Of a DNA stretch of 64,000 nt, positions 35,323 through 48,876 are shown piece by piece. A model generated the notes under the pieces. That model saw nothing but the letters and a program-made list of their open reading frames with translations, had not been told where the DNA came from and ran no database searches. Each line of letters begins with the position of its first letter. Positions within the stretch are counted from its first letter, which is position 1. The position numbers and the translations under genes were made by a program. The stretch spans positions 186,001 to 250,000 of the forward strand of contig MU394074.1 in NCBI GenBank assembly GCA_022578605.1, written 5' to 3'. The DNA comes from Camillea tinctor. Its lineage: Eukaryota > Ascomycota > Sordariomycetes > Xylariales > Xylariaceae.

Positions 35323-38300
35323 ATGGCGGACCAGATAGCCTTTCTCCTTTTCGGTGACCAATCACTAGACACACATGGCTTCCTAGCCGACTTCTTTAGA
35401 CAAGGGAACCCGAGCGTTCTATCCAAGGAATTTCTCAGATTAGCAGGCGATGCCCTGAGAGAAGAGATAGAGCGGTTGCCTCGAGTAGAACGGCAGAAGA
35501 TCCCGATATTCAGAACCTTGCAACAACTCAACGAGAGATATCATGCACAGAGCATTAAATTCCCGGGCATCGACAGTGCCCTCCTTTGCATAGCACAACT
35601 AGCACACTACATAGAGTATGTAACGATCGACCCCTTGGCTTGCGCGTCCTGATGTTCACTAACATTGTTGTAGCCGTTCCGAGAAGGAATATGAGGATGT
35701 CACTGAGCCTGAAAACACTAAACTTTCCGGGCTGTGCACCGGTCTCTTCGCCGCAACAGCTATTGCATCAAGCCCATCCCTTTCTACCCTCCTCCCTATA
35801 GCTGTTCAGGTCTCTTTGATGGCATTCAGAACCGGATCTCATGTAGCCTCGTTAGCTGAAAGATTAAGTCCTCCGACTGGAAAGTCGGAGAGCTGGACCT
35901 ACGTTCTCCCCTCAGTGAAGGAGCTCGAGGCCTTATCTGTCATTGCGGACTTCAATAAATCCGAGGTAAGACACATAGCATATTACCGCCTCAAAGTTTG
36001 AAGTAAACTGACATAGTCTTTAGGGAATTCCTCAAGCCAGCCAAGCTTACATCAGTGCTGTCTCTGCGAACAACATCGCGATATCTGGCCCGCCAGCAAC
36101 GTTGAAATCTCTATTCAGCAAGAACTTGTTTGAATCGAGACCAACGGCAATTCCCGTGTATGGCCCTTACCATGCGGCACATTTGCATGGATCACTAGAC
36201 ATTGAGAAAATGCTAAGGCTCAATGACGAGGCAGTCACTGCTGCTCTTGCCGGATCAAAGCCCCGCAGTGGTATCATGTCCTGCGTTACTGGTGTTGCTT
36301 TTAGCGAAAGGAACACTAAGGACTTACTCAAAGCGGTTGTTCATGAGATACTGAACGAACCACTTATGTTCCATAAAGCCCTTAATGGTAGTGTAAATGA
36401 AGCACGCGAGTTCAACGGTTCTCGGGTTTTGGTCATACCATTTGGCCCAACACAGGCTGCTGGCACCCTAGCCAGCGCTCTCAAATCCGAAACGAAGCTT
36501 GATGTTGTAATTCGGGCGCCCCCCACAGTGTCACGAGAGAGCAACATGACATCAATTGGAAACCATGGATCGAATGGTCAATGCAAGCTAGCAATTGTTG
36601 GAATGGCTGGAAGATTTCCGGATTCGGAAAGCCATGAGGCTCTATGGGAACTCCTGGAAAGGGGAATCGACGCTCACCGTGTGGTGCCAGCCGATCGATT
36701 TCCAGCCGAGACTCATGTCGACCCAACTGGCAAAGCTATTAACACCAGTCACACACCATATGGCAATTGGATCAAGAATCCAGGTCACTTTGATCCCCGG
36801 TTCTTCAACATGTCTCCTCGTGAGGCTTTCCAGACAGATCCCATGCAACGGATGGCGCTGACCACTGCATACGAGGCCCTCGAAATGTCTGGCTATGTTC
36901 CTAACCGAACGCCCTCCACGAGACTTGACCGTATCGGCACTTTCTATGGCCAGACCTCCGACGACTGGCGTGAAATTAATGCTGCCCAGGAGGTTGACAC
37001 GTATTACATCACCGGAGGTGTTCGTGCTTTCGGGCCAGGTCGAATCAACTATCACTTCGGATTTAGCGGTCCTAGTTTGAACATCGACACGGCATGTTCT
37101 TCAAGCGCTGCTGCGCTTCAGGTTGCTTGTACGGCGTTGCGGGCCAAAGAATGTGACACGGCTATTGTCGGTGGATTATCGTGCATGACCAACTCTGATA
37201 TTTTTTCAGGACTTAGTCGCGGCCAGTTTTTGTCTAAGGAACACAACTGTAACACCTTTGACAATGATGCTGATGGCTACTGCAGAGCTGATGGTTGTGC
37301 CTCTGTTATTGTCAAACGCCTTGACGATGCTCTGGCAGATAAGGATAACATTCTTGCTGTGGTTCTCGGGAGTCAGACAAATCACTCGGCCGACGCCATC
37401 TCAATTACCCATCCCCATGGACCCACACAATCTGTTCTATCGCGGTCTATCCTAGATGAAGCTGGTGTCGACCCTCTCGACGTTGATTACGTTGAGATGC
37501 ATGGAACTGGCACTCAGGCCGGTGATGGCACCGAAATGATCTCCGTGACGGATGTCTTCGCACCCGCCAACCGGCACCGATCAGCCGACCGCCCACTGTA
37601 CCTTGGTGCTGTGAAGTCTAATGTTGGCCATGGCGAGGCAGCTTCCGGTGTGACAGCTTTGATCAAGGTCTTGATGATGCTGAAGAAAAATGCTATCCCT
37701 CCCCACATTGGTATCAAGAAGGAAATAAACAAGACATTTCCTACAGACCTTGGCGACCGAGGAGTCAACATTGCTTTTCACAAGACTCCATTCGTCCGTA
37801 GGGATGGCAAGCCCCGAAGAGTCTTCGTCAACAACTTTAGCGCCGCAGGTGGTAACACCGGCCTTTTGCTCGAGGACGGCCCTCGCTACAAGACTGCTAC
37901 TGTTGACCCGCGTAGCCAACATGTTATCACAGTGACTGGAAAGTCGAAGGCTGCAATGATACGTAACGCTGAGAACCTTGTCAAATGGATGGAAGAGAAT
38001 CCTTCTACATCTGTCTCACATGTTGCATACACTACAACCGCCCGTAAGATCCAGCACTACTGGAGGATGAACGTAATTGCGAGCAGCCTTGTGGAGGCCC
38101 AGGAGGCTATTAAGGAACGATTGAAATCCAACTTCGTCCCAGCCGCTCCCGAGCAGCCCAAGGTTGCGTTCATGTTCACTGGGCAGGGATCGCACTACGC
38201 TGGCCTAGGCAAGGAGCTTTACGCTTATCATTCTATATTTCGTCAAGCTATTGATGAATACAATCAGCTTTCCCTCATTCATGGATTTCCATCATTCCTC

Positions 38301-41300
38301 CCTCTGATTGATGGGAGCGAGCCTGAAGTTCAGAAGCTTTCTCCTGTCGTCGTTCAACTTGGCCTTGCTGCGTTTGAGATGGCCCTTGCTAGATTGTGGA
38401 GCTCCTGGGGTATCCAGCCCAGTGTGGTTCTTGGTCACAGCTTGGGTGAGTATGCTGCTCTTCATGTCGCTGGTGTATTGTCCGCTAGCGATACTATCTA
38501 TCTGGTCGGTGCCCGTGCCCAGCTGCTTGTAGAGAAATGTACCGCTGGTACCCATGCCATGTTAGCTATCATGGGTTCAGTCGAGACGGTTACGGAGGCA
38601 CTCGGTTCTCGGGCAGGATCCACAAACATCGCTTGCATCAATGGTCCCCGTGAAACGGTCCTCAGCGGTGCTTCTACTGAGATCGCCGAGATCGCCGAGC
38701 AGCTAAGTGGAGCCGGCTTCAAGTGCACTCAGCTCAAGGTGCCTTTTGCATTCCACTCTGCTCAAGTAGAGCCTATCTTGGATGACTTCGAGAAGCTTTC
38801 CCGTTCTGTCCGTTTCCAAGTCCCTAAGATTCCCGTCATTTCTCCCCTACTTGGTAAGCTTGTTGAGCATGAGCCCATTAACCCAACTTACCTCCGAAAC
38901 CATGCACGGGAAGCCGTCAACTTCCTTGGCGGACTAGTCTCTGCCCAGCAATCTGGTGTTATTGACGAAAAAACAGTCTGGCTTGAAGTTGGTCCCCATC
39001 CAGTTTGTGCCAATATGGTGAAGGCTGCCTTTGGTTTAGTTACTATCGCCACACCTTCCTTGCGCCGCAATGAGCCTACGTATAAGACACTTAGCTCCAC
39101 ATTGTGCACGCTTCACTCCGCTGGCCTGAATCTTGATTGGAACGAGTATCACCGCGACTTTGATGCTTCAGTTCGTCTTTTAGACCTCCCTACGTATTCC
39201 TTCGACTTGAAAAACTACTGGCTCCAGTATAGTGGAGACTGGTGTTTGACAAAGAACCGCGGTTCGCTCACTGCTCCTCAGACCAAGGCTATTGAGGCTC
39301 CCAAGCCTAAGCTATCGACCACGACTGTTCAGAATGTCACCAAAGAGGAAATCAAGGGTGACATTGCTATCCTTGAGACTGAATCAGAGATGACAGAAGA
39401 GAACCTACGGAAGGTCTGCTCTGGCCATCTCGTGAACGGTACTGCTCTCTGCCCCTCATCTCTATACGGCGACATGGCCTTGACTATCTGCCAATACGGC
39501 TACAAACTCCTCCGCCCCAACGCTGAGGATGTCGGATTCAATGTTGCCCATATGGAGGTTCCCAAGACCCTCATATTCGACACGAAAGCTAAGAGCCAGA
39601 TCTTACGTATGCATGTCACGATCAACGCCGCAGAGAATGTGGCGGATCTCAAGTTTACGACGGGAGAGGGTGCTAAGAAGGTTGAGCATGCTTACTGTAA
39701 GGTTTACATTGGTAACAACCAAGAGTGGCTTGGGGAGTTCGATCGCGTTAGCTATCTCATCAAATCACGCATCGATGCGCTCAAAGCTGCCGAGCAGCGT
39801 GGTGATGCTTCCAAGATTGGGCGCGGTCTTGCATACAAGCTATTTACCGCTCTTGTCGACTATGATCGCCGCTATAGAGGCATGGAATCTGTCATCCTTG
39901 ACAGCGAAACTTGCGAAGCCACTGCTAAAGTCGTTTTCCAGACATCCCCCGAGGATGGCACCTTCCACACTGCACCTTACTGGATTGATTCAGTTTGCCA
40001 CATCTCTGGATTTATACTCAATGGTTCAGATGCTATAGACTCTCGGGAGCAGGTCTATATCTCCCATGGCTGGGGTAATATGAGATTTGCAGAGCGTTTA
40101 AGCGCATCGAAGACTTACCAGTCATATATTCGCATGCAGAATATCAAGGGCACCAAGATGATGTCTGGAGATGCCTACATCTTTGATGGTGATAAGCTCA
40201 TTGGTATTGCTGGAGACGTTCGCTTCCAGGCTATCCCACGCAAGGTTCTCAACATCGTATTACCTCCGCAAGGCACTGCTGCAGCCAACGCGGCACCAGC
40301 TCGCGCGGCTCCTGCAGCCAAACCCGCAGTAACAAAGGCCCCCACTAAGGAGAAGAAGCAGGTTACCTCTGCTAACCTCCCAGCTGTCAACAAGAAGTTG
40401 ACTAAAACTTCTGTAATCGCACAGGTCATGGACATTGTCGCTAAGGAGACTGGTGTGAGCCATGATGAACTAGCTGACAACATTGCATTCTCCGATCTTG
40501 GTGTTGATTCTCTCATGGGTCTTACCATCAGCGGGCGTCTTCGCGAAGAACTTGAGTTGAATATCGACTCCCACGCCTTCAATGACCATTCTACTATAGG
40601 CGCCTTCAAGAAGTTCCTTGCTCAGTTTGAGACTACAGCCACCATTGAGGAGATCAACTCAGGAGGGAGCTCAGACAGCGATGAGGAGTTGGAGTCTGAC
40701 TCCAATCTTACTACTCCTCTTGAAGATAGTGAGAAGGGTTCCGTTAAAGGAGAGGCTACTACTGCCCAACCTGATAACACTAGTGAGCTCCAGCAGATAG
40801 TGCGCGAGACTATCTGTGCCGAAATGGGCGTGGACGTGGAGGAGATCATTGCTGCTCCAGATCTGGCTGCCCTTGGTATGGACTCGCTCATGAGCTTGTC
40901 TATCTTAGGTATACTTCGTGAGAAAACCGGTCTGGATATCCCCGGTGACTTGCTCGGTCATAACCCCTCTCTGAAAGACATTGAACGAACTCTCGGCATT
41001 GAAGATAAGCCCAAGCGCACCCCTGCTCCAAAGGTAACCAAAACAACAGTCACAAAGACCGAAGCTGTTGTCACCTCCGTGTCCAAGACTGAATCTACAG
41101 TGGTTGATGCCTACCCTCACCGCAAAGCTACCTCTGTTCTCCTTCAGGGTAACCACCGCACCGCTACTAAACAGCTCTTCATGATCCCAGATGGTAGTGG
41201 CAGCGCAACCTCTTACACAGAAATTACTCAACTTGGACCCGATGTCGCTGTCTGGGGCATGTTCTCCCCTTTCATGAAGACACCTGAAGAGTATAAGTGT

Positions 41301-41909
41301 GGTGTATATGGTATGGCAACCAAGTTCATTCAGGAGATGAAGCGTCGCCAGCCCAAAGGGCCTTACGCAGTTTCTGGTTGGTCTGCTGGCGGCGTCATTG
41401 CTTATGAAATTGTCAACCAGCTTACCAAGGCTAATGAGGAAGTCACCCATCTTCTCATTATTGATGCACCTTGTCCTATCACCATCGAGCCTCTGCCTAC
41501 TAGTCTCCATAGATGGTTTGCTGAGATTGGTCTCCTTGGCGAAGGTGACTCCGCCGAAGCCAAGAAGATCCCTTCGTGGCTGCTACCTCACTTTGCTGCC
41601 TCCGTCACCGCCCTCTCAAACTATACTGCTGAGCCTATTGCTAAGGAAAAATGTCCTGAGGTGATGGTTATCTGGTGTGAAGATGGTGTCTGCAAGCTAC
41701 CTACTGATCCCCGCCCCGATCCTTACCCAACCGGCCATGCGCTCTTCTTGCTTGACAACCGTTCCGACTTCGGACCAAACCGATGGGACGAATACCTTGA
41801 TATCAACAAGATGAAATTCCGCCACATGCCCGGAAACCATTTCTCCATGATGCATGGTGATCTGGCTAAGCAGCTGGGCGGGTTTCTCAAGGAGGGGATC
41901 AACCTATAG
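35323..41909 (+). CDS. Non-reducing polyketide synthase, DHN-melanin type (SAT-KS-AT-PT-ACP-ACP-TE)
   Basis: Model: exons 35323-35615, 35674-35965 and 36024-41909 (introns 58 nt each), encoding 2156 aa, the usual length of PKS1/Alb1 enzymes. Domain order and key residues: SAT with GLCTG in exon 2 and GPYHAAHLHGS early in exon 3; KS with DTACSSS (Cys553); AT with GHSLGEYAA (Ser1001); PT with GHLVNG (His1330) and PYWIDSVCH (Asp1517); two ACPs, LGVDSLMGL (Ser1691) and LGMDSLMSL (Ser1816); and a thioesterase with GWSAGG (Ser1982). This set builds an acetate-primed aromatic chain and releases it by Claisen cyclisation. The family products are 1,3,6,8-tetrahydroxynaphthalene or the heptaketide YWA1. 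The nearby tetrahydroxynaphthalene-reductase-like gene favours the former. Codon use is T-rich at third positions, unlike the GC-rich oxidase nearby. No damage is seen. Confidence 0.95.
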
Positions 41910-44900
41910 ATTCCTTCCAAACTTTTCAATATTTCATTTGTCGTTTTTGTGGTTGAATGATACACGGGTATTATGCTGTAAATGTCAATTATACGAACGT
42001 TAACGCTCTTTGTATGACACAACTTGCCATCGGGTACTACCCAGCGTAATGTTGCTAACGAACATTATTGGCTCGCATGAGGCTCCCTAGGGTATATAGG
42101 CGTGTGCATTTGTTTTCTTATTCTCTCTCTTGCGAGGCATCGGATAATAATGTCCATAGATAAACCAGTGGCGTAAATCTGTTTCAGGGATATTGGAGCT
42201 GATGCCCTTATCTCAACTTCTGGGGGAAATCATCCGAGGAAGATCGGGAAATACCTACTATCTAAAAACATTAGAATAGCTTACACAATTCATAAAACTG
42301 TCCCGAATTATAGTCATTATTCTTGTGCTTCCCTGTGTTCGTGACCATTATGATTAGACGGTGGATGAACTGATAGGATAGGAAGTTTTGCAAACATCCC
42401 AAGTTCTGAGGTGAAGGCTTTTGTAGCACGTATATTTTATTCGTGTTGCTGTTCGAAATTACATGTCGTATTTGCCTGTGTTGCAATACCTAGTTAAGGA
42501 ACTTTAGTCTAGGTATGTGATGATATGTTACTAGCTTCGAATCCATCTACACTTCTCGCTGCGTTACCATGGGGTTGTGGGAGAGATAGGTTACCAAACA
42601 CACGCTCACCTGAACGTCTTTTTTAGACGGTCCAGTCTCCTTTTTTTTTTTTCCTCTTTTATATAAATTACATGACCCCCCTCCCCCCTTCTTTCCCCAC
42701 CAGATCGTGATAACGAGTTCGCTTCATCGCATAAACCCAAATGCAAGGAACTTCTTCAAGCCATCTTTTTTTTTTCTTTTAAAAAGAAAAAAAAAGAAAT
42801 TTCTCGCCGTCTGTCGTCGTTCTCGATAGGCTGCTCCATCCGTTCATCCCATCATCCTATCTCATCGCATCTCCGCCCCCTTGACAACCAGGTTGTATGT
42901 ATGGTCCCGAGATGAGGCTTCGGGACGATCAGCGGGTTCGGGAGAGATGGTTGGTTGGCTGGGGATGGGGGAGCATGTCGACTAGGGGGGAGGGGGGCTG
43001 GGAGAGAGGGAAAAAATATACCGTGGATTGAAGCGAGGAGTTCGCATGAGAGAGGGCGGCTTTGCGTGGTTTGGGTTTTTTTTTTCGTATTCTACTCGTT
43101 GGAGAGGCTGGAGATGAGCTATAATGGGATATAAATAGGCCCTGGACTTCAAGTTCAGCTCATAATGGCGATTGGTGGCATTTCTGGAGAGTGGAATATG
43201 CTGGGGTTAGGTATAGGTAATAGGTGCACGCGGGATCCCCCCTATGTTAGAGCACGGCTGGACAATCGCGTTGCCCGGAGTAGAAGGCTGACGTTATTAG
43301 GGTTCATAACTAAAATAAAACCCGGGAGTGGTCCTTTTAAAGATCTTACCTGTATATAAACGTGAGTTTGTTTGTCCATACGTTGATTTAAGGTAGTGGC
43401 GTTACCCTCAGAAGCTAGAAGTAGCAACGAAACGGCCGCCTCGTGCTCTCTCTACTTTAAGCATCTATCTCAGACCCATTCTTGTTAAGCGCCGTACTAT
43501 GTTTTGACGTCTAGATACCTATACTCTTACATGTGGGTCCCCTCACAGACCACTGGTTAGTATTCTTTTATAGTCCTAGGTCAGACGGGAATAATTGCAG
43601 CTGTCAAGAGCGTCAAGAGAGGATAGAGGTGTAACATTCTGGGAGAAAAAAACGGGAAAAACGAATCCGAACGCATCACCTAACCTACCTAACCCGTATG
43701 CTTAGTTCAGCACAGGCAGCTGCTATAATTCCTGCTTTGAGATCTCCTACTTTGCCTCCTAATCCAATCGAAATGGTATAGCACGCTAGGCTCACATTTT
43801 TTGACCCTTGCTTCCTTTTTTTGTTCTTTACGAACTGCTAGCCCACCCGTACTATGAATTTAGATCTCTATTGTTCCTATTTCCCCTTTTTGGAGTAACT
43901 TTATATAGTTATCGGTCCTTCTCCCCTCCTCTGCCACTCAGCCAAGCCGGGTTGATACATATATCATCATTAGCAGCACTAGTAATTGAAGTAATATTAG
44001 TTCTCTGGGTGAGACCCGGCGCTCTGGGTCCATAAATCCTTTTTTCTTTTTTGGTCAGATGGGATATAGATCCTCCAATGATGACTCAGCGATGTCATTC
44101 TCATTTGGATATTGAGTAGGGGGGAGAAGGGAATAGAGGAAACGAGCTTGTGGAAAATGAGACTAGGGTCTTCCGCACCAGCTTGTTTTCTTTCCTCTTC
44201 TGCTCTTGTGCTTCTGTGGCGGAGTTAGCTGATCACGTAGTTTAAGAGAGATGCATAAAAGGAGGGAAGGAAAAAAATAGAAACGAAATATTGTCCCGAG
44301 TGTTGGACACTTGTCACAAGTCGCCGCCTCATGTGTGCGCGCGTGTTTACTGTTGCGCGGACACGGAGGGGCAAAGGCTAGGTTAGATGCTTACCTATCT
44401 AGGTAGGTATCGCATCTACTATCCGTCTGTCTTAGGAGAGCAGGAAAAGCCGGTGTAGAAAAGCAAAACCAAAACAAAACAGATGATGATGTAACAATAC
44501 AATAAGAGGAGTGTATAGTATGTGTGTGTCTGTGTGTGTATATGCGCCTATTGAAGGCAGCTTACAACGCATGCTCACTACACACATGACCAGGGATTCC
44601 CCAAATCCCGACGATCAGAAACCGATTCGATCATATATACTTTCGACTGCCTCTTCTTACTGTAGTGTCGCCTAGCTATTCTGCGAGCACCATGCGCTTT
44701 GGTCCTCATTTTTCCTTTTTTTTCTTCCCTCTCTCTTTATTTTGCCCCCCTTCGCACCGGCCTTCCTCACTAGGTTAGATTTTTCTCCATGGACACCACC
44801 ACCAAGAAGACCGAGAAACAATAGTCAGTTCGCATTATCTTGCGTATCAGTGCCTCGCTTCTACCACTCACCGTCTCTTCCTATCTGTTAGGGTGTGCGG

Positions 44901-46260
44901 TGTGCGCGTGGATGGATGTGAGCGACTGTGTGTGTGTGTTTTAATTATGTTGTGCTGTTTTTCCAAGGCATGTGTAGATGGGGTCGGCCCATTTGCTGGG
45001 CCTCAAATGGGGCCGCCTAGGTATTACGAAGCAAAAGCACGCACAACGTCGGGAGTTTGCATGGCTTTTCATGTAAGTGTCTCGACAGAGATGCTCTGAA
45101 GCTGGAAGGTAACAATAAACAACATCACCACCTACCATTGCCCCAGCAGGAACATCCAGTAGCAGAAGTAGCAGGCGGAACCACATCGCCGCCGTCGGCA
45201 TCGGCAGCAGCTGACTCAACTTTCCTATAGACATACATGGTGTGTACACGGCATCGTAAGAAACAAAGGGGAGAAAGACCAAATTGATTAAGCTGGGGCC
45301 TCTCCCTACGTCCTTCATTGCTAAACACACGATATAGCATGGACCCGACTGCGCACGGCGTTCTGTGCTCTGCTTTACCACAGCATTTGTGCGGATGCAC
45401 TGCCCGGGTCACGAGTTGTAATTAACGAAAATAACCCTATGGAGGACGTAACTTGGATTTGGTAAGCGACTCATAGACCTAGTTGTCGCCGTCACCGTCG
45501 CCGTGGTAGCTTTGTGCCCCTTTAAGTTTTCTGTCCCTGAAAATGGTAACGTTGGCTAGTTGTATCTGGCGTTTTAGCAGTGTTGATAGCTAATACTAGG
45601 CCACTGGGCTCAACGGCTGAAACGCACACAATGAAAATGTAAACGCTGAGAATCTGGCAAGGGCCTATCCGTGTGAATACGCGTTACGTGGCGTATGTGT
45701 GCGTCTATGCCTCAGAAAAATTGAAAAGGTCTCGGCCTGCAGCACCCCACGCCTCGTGTTCTCGTGCCGTACACGAAAGAGGCCCGGCGCACGTTGTGTC
45801 CCCGCGGCAAGAAGCAGCTCCATGTATGCAGTCCAGATATTGGTTGCACATCGCCTTAGATACCCAAGGCCGACACGTAAAGGGTGGTGGCAAGTAAAGT
45901 CCGCGGTACGAACCCCAAAAGCGCTGTAACACGGCATGCGATGAACGCATGTAGAGGAGAAACACCACGTTTGCATTTCAACAAGTCCCTAGCGTGTGAA
46001 ACGGCCATCAGGGCTTCACATCGCGAGAGTGACGCGGACTGGATGCAATTCATCAACGCACCAGCACGTGTCACGACAGCCAATAGGTCATGACTAGTGC
46101 TTTGAACAGGCCAAGAGCAGAAAAGACTTGTGCATGCCGCGCAGGGTATACGACAACCTTGATTAGTGTCATGGGCTTCTCAAAGTCTCAAAACAGACAA
46201 GATCCAGCATTCCTTGTCCGGAGCTTAGGTTTCTTAGTCCCTGTGACATACGCAGAAATG

Positions 46261-46307
46261 CCTTGAAATCGCCCTGATTGACGTCACTAATCAAGGCGAC
46301 TTCAAGG
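46261..46307. repeat. Inverted repeat with a CRE-like palindrome at its centre
   Basis: Left arm CCTTGAAATCGCCCTGATT (46261-46279) pairs with the right arm at 46289-46307 at 17 of 19 positions across a 9-nt loop. The loop junction contains TGACGTCA (46279-46286), the consensus ATF/CREB bZIP site. The phrase CCTTGATTAGTG recurs at 46157-46168, inverted relative to the right arm. Confidence 0.75.
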
Positions 46308-46485
46308 AATAGTAGGAGAGATTGTGACTGCACGTCTAAGCAAGCTTGTTTTCGGCTACACGATATCGTATGTAGTAAACAGTGCGGCTAAGATGATTCG
46401 TTCATGGTTGTGTCGCGGTCTTTGTCCGAGTGGATGGGAACCCGTACACTGTGTATAGGTTCGAATATATCTCACGCAGCTAAAC

Positions 46486-46785
46486 TTGCTAAGCGGACAA
46501 TTAAATTTCGAAGAGCCTATACGTTATAGTAGAGCAAGATATAGTAAGTTTCCCGGGGATATCCCCGATGCATCTCATCTATGTATCCCAGACAGTAAAG
46601 TTGAGATCTTCAAGGCCCAAATTGATTTGTGTTCTAAGATAACCACCATGTTGTGTATTGCTGCATTGGATCTCGCAGTCTGCAAAAGTATTCTTGCGAG
46701 AAAGAAAGGTATCGATCTACGGGATGTTATGGCCGCTTTCGGACGGGACTTTGAAGTTGATAGCCATAGGCCAGTGCAGGATTAA
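46486..46785 (+). other. Uncharacterised open frame, possible exon
   Basis: A 99-codon frame with protein-like composition, including KVEIFKAQIDLCSKI and DLRDVMAAFGRDFEVD. It has no ATG near its left end, and a possible acceptor (CTCACGCAG) lies just upstream, so it would have to be an internal or terminal exon. I could not connect it to another exon and do not recognise a family. It may be a remnant or chance. Confidence 0.22.
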
Positions 46786-47988
46786 TTATGAGACGAGAGG
46801 GAAATATTTTGAAGCTGCCTGTCCTGTTGCGTAACTAGTAGCTTTAGTAAAACGTAGAGGAGAAGTAAGCCCCTTGCAATCAATATGGATAAACTTCCTG
46901 TTCCTATTTTCATGGGTAACTAAGAACGAGATGAGTTCTTAGGGTTGAACTGACTTATATCTAGACTAGGTATAAACTAGCCTAGTAAACCATCATGCAT
47001 CACTACGAGGCGAATTGTTAGTATGTCAAGTTGTGGAAGATGATACTGAAGATTAGTTTGTTGGCTTACTGATAACCAATGTTTTTGTTCCTGCCATCAG
47101 AAGAAATAACATGCCCCCGAAGGATGAAAACAGGATTGAGAGTGGAATAAACAGACTTAGTAATTTTTATGACTTCTTGCATGTTAGCCGTACGTGACAT
47201 ATAAAGTTCCTTGTAAGTTCGGCCACCATATGGTCAGTATAGGATACACCCTTTTTGGAAAGCGAGTTTGTCTATATGGTAGTTTTCTTCCGCCAAGCCC
47301 ATGTATTGTTGAAATGGTTACATATCGCGATCTTGGGCAGCGAGACGAGACCAACTGGGGAATTTTATCCTGGATAAACTTTGAGATTCCCTTGTTATTC
47401 AAATTAGTGTGACTATCCGCATATTATGGAATTTAGTTCACCTCTTTAGATGCATAGTCTATGGGGCCTCCGTCATGCATATGGTTTTCTGCTGCTTAAG
47501 GTTGACCCTAAGCATGAGGAAGCTACATAGATCGTGATCCGCCGGCATGAAAAGTGGCCGGTTAGGAACAGTCCATATTGCTGGTAAATTCCTATAGATA
47601 ACTTGAAGATACGTAACATATAAGTTAGCAAATCTAGTAGTTAGAGTCAGTGCCTGCTACCAACAATGTTCGACAAAAATGCTGGAAACTAAATAATCAT
47701 ATCGTGCATATTGTATTCTGTCGCCGACGACGATAGATGCTTCTATTCACTGGGCAGACGTTTTCATGCCTACGCCCTGACGAAACGGCGGCTGAATGGA
47801 ACTTATTGTTGACCAATGCTATACCCTGTTGGTGGTTCTCCAAAACTGTAAAGCAGTGTTGTGTTGCATATAGAAAAACCCGGTTGGAGAGCTGCATGAG
47901 TTGTGAGTAGTAAGGCCATCCCACCGAGTATGGGGGAGTATGTTGACACCAAGCTTGCTTATTGCAGCTAATGATTTTCCTTGGTGTG

Positions 47989-48876
47989 CTAGGTCGATCG
48001 AAGACTAAACCAATTCTGGGTAGCTACAAGCCGACTTGATAGGTCCATTTTACTCAATGAAAATAGGGGCGCGATCGGTACAAAACTCGCTGGATCGTAG
48101 TTCATCCTGGATATTAAATCTGCATGCTCCTTCATCCAGGTATTATCTATTGGGCAAACCATCATGATATCACCACAGAAGCGAATGGTGTCGATTTGAA
48201 GAAATCCTTCAGACTGCAAAACCAGTGCACCATACCCCTCTAGCGTTGCGGTGAGGGCGCCACGTCGCCGATTGCTATTCCGATCTCAACCTGGCTATTG
48301 CTAGGCGGGTCTATCTGCAAGGAATTAAGAGTATTGCAGAATGAATATGTGACGCAACTAACCCAATTGGCATCGATGAACTCGGAAGTCTCGATGTGAG
48401 AGGGTGGAAGAAGAAGCAGCATCGAGAATTTTCAGGAATCCACTTCAAGCTGTTCACCAAACATCGGAGAGGCATGTAGGTTGCTGGATGAAAGGCCCAC
48501 GGGCGTGATGGTCACAACATGATGCTCTAAAATATGAGCTTCAATATACATGAATCGAGTAAGTAGGCGGTAGTTTGAAGTAAAGGCGGTTTAGAGAGAC
48601 GTTGATGCAAAGCAAACGTGCATAATTTGCCCCAATTTCTGTTGAATATGCAACATCTAGATAGGTGAACAGTTGGGTTAAGTAAGTTATGCAATATGAT
48701 GCTGATGTAGAGTGGCGTTGGTGAGCCGCTCCCAGATTCTTAGCCGTGACTGAGGAAGCGGTAGAAGGATGGGGTCTAAGGCCGCTACCCATGAGCTGAA
48801 AAGCAGCCAAGAACAGGCCACAGCTAGCTGGGGACCATTCGATCATAGTGCAAATGTTGGATCGCCATCGCTGCAT
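47989..48876 (-). pseudogene. Probable relic of an unidentified protein-coding gene
   Basis: Several minus-strand pieces read like exons but do not form an intact gene. A 99-codon frame ending at 47989 reads ALTATLEGYGALVLQSEGF and continues plausibly to a stop. Upstream, 48370-48525 reads TITPVGLSSSNLHASPMFG but has an in-frame TGA before LLLLPPSHIETSEFIDANW. A GTTAGT...TTGCAG intron-like segment lies between the two. A further frame at 48541-48876 lies upstream. I do not recognise the family. The pieces could also be exons of a gene whose structure I have misread. Confidence 0.3.

Noticed and set aside
46404..46470. tRNA-like phrases (GTCCGAGTGGAT and GGTTCGAAT)
   Set aside because: The acceptor and T arms do not pair and no anticodon arm could be formed.
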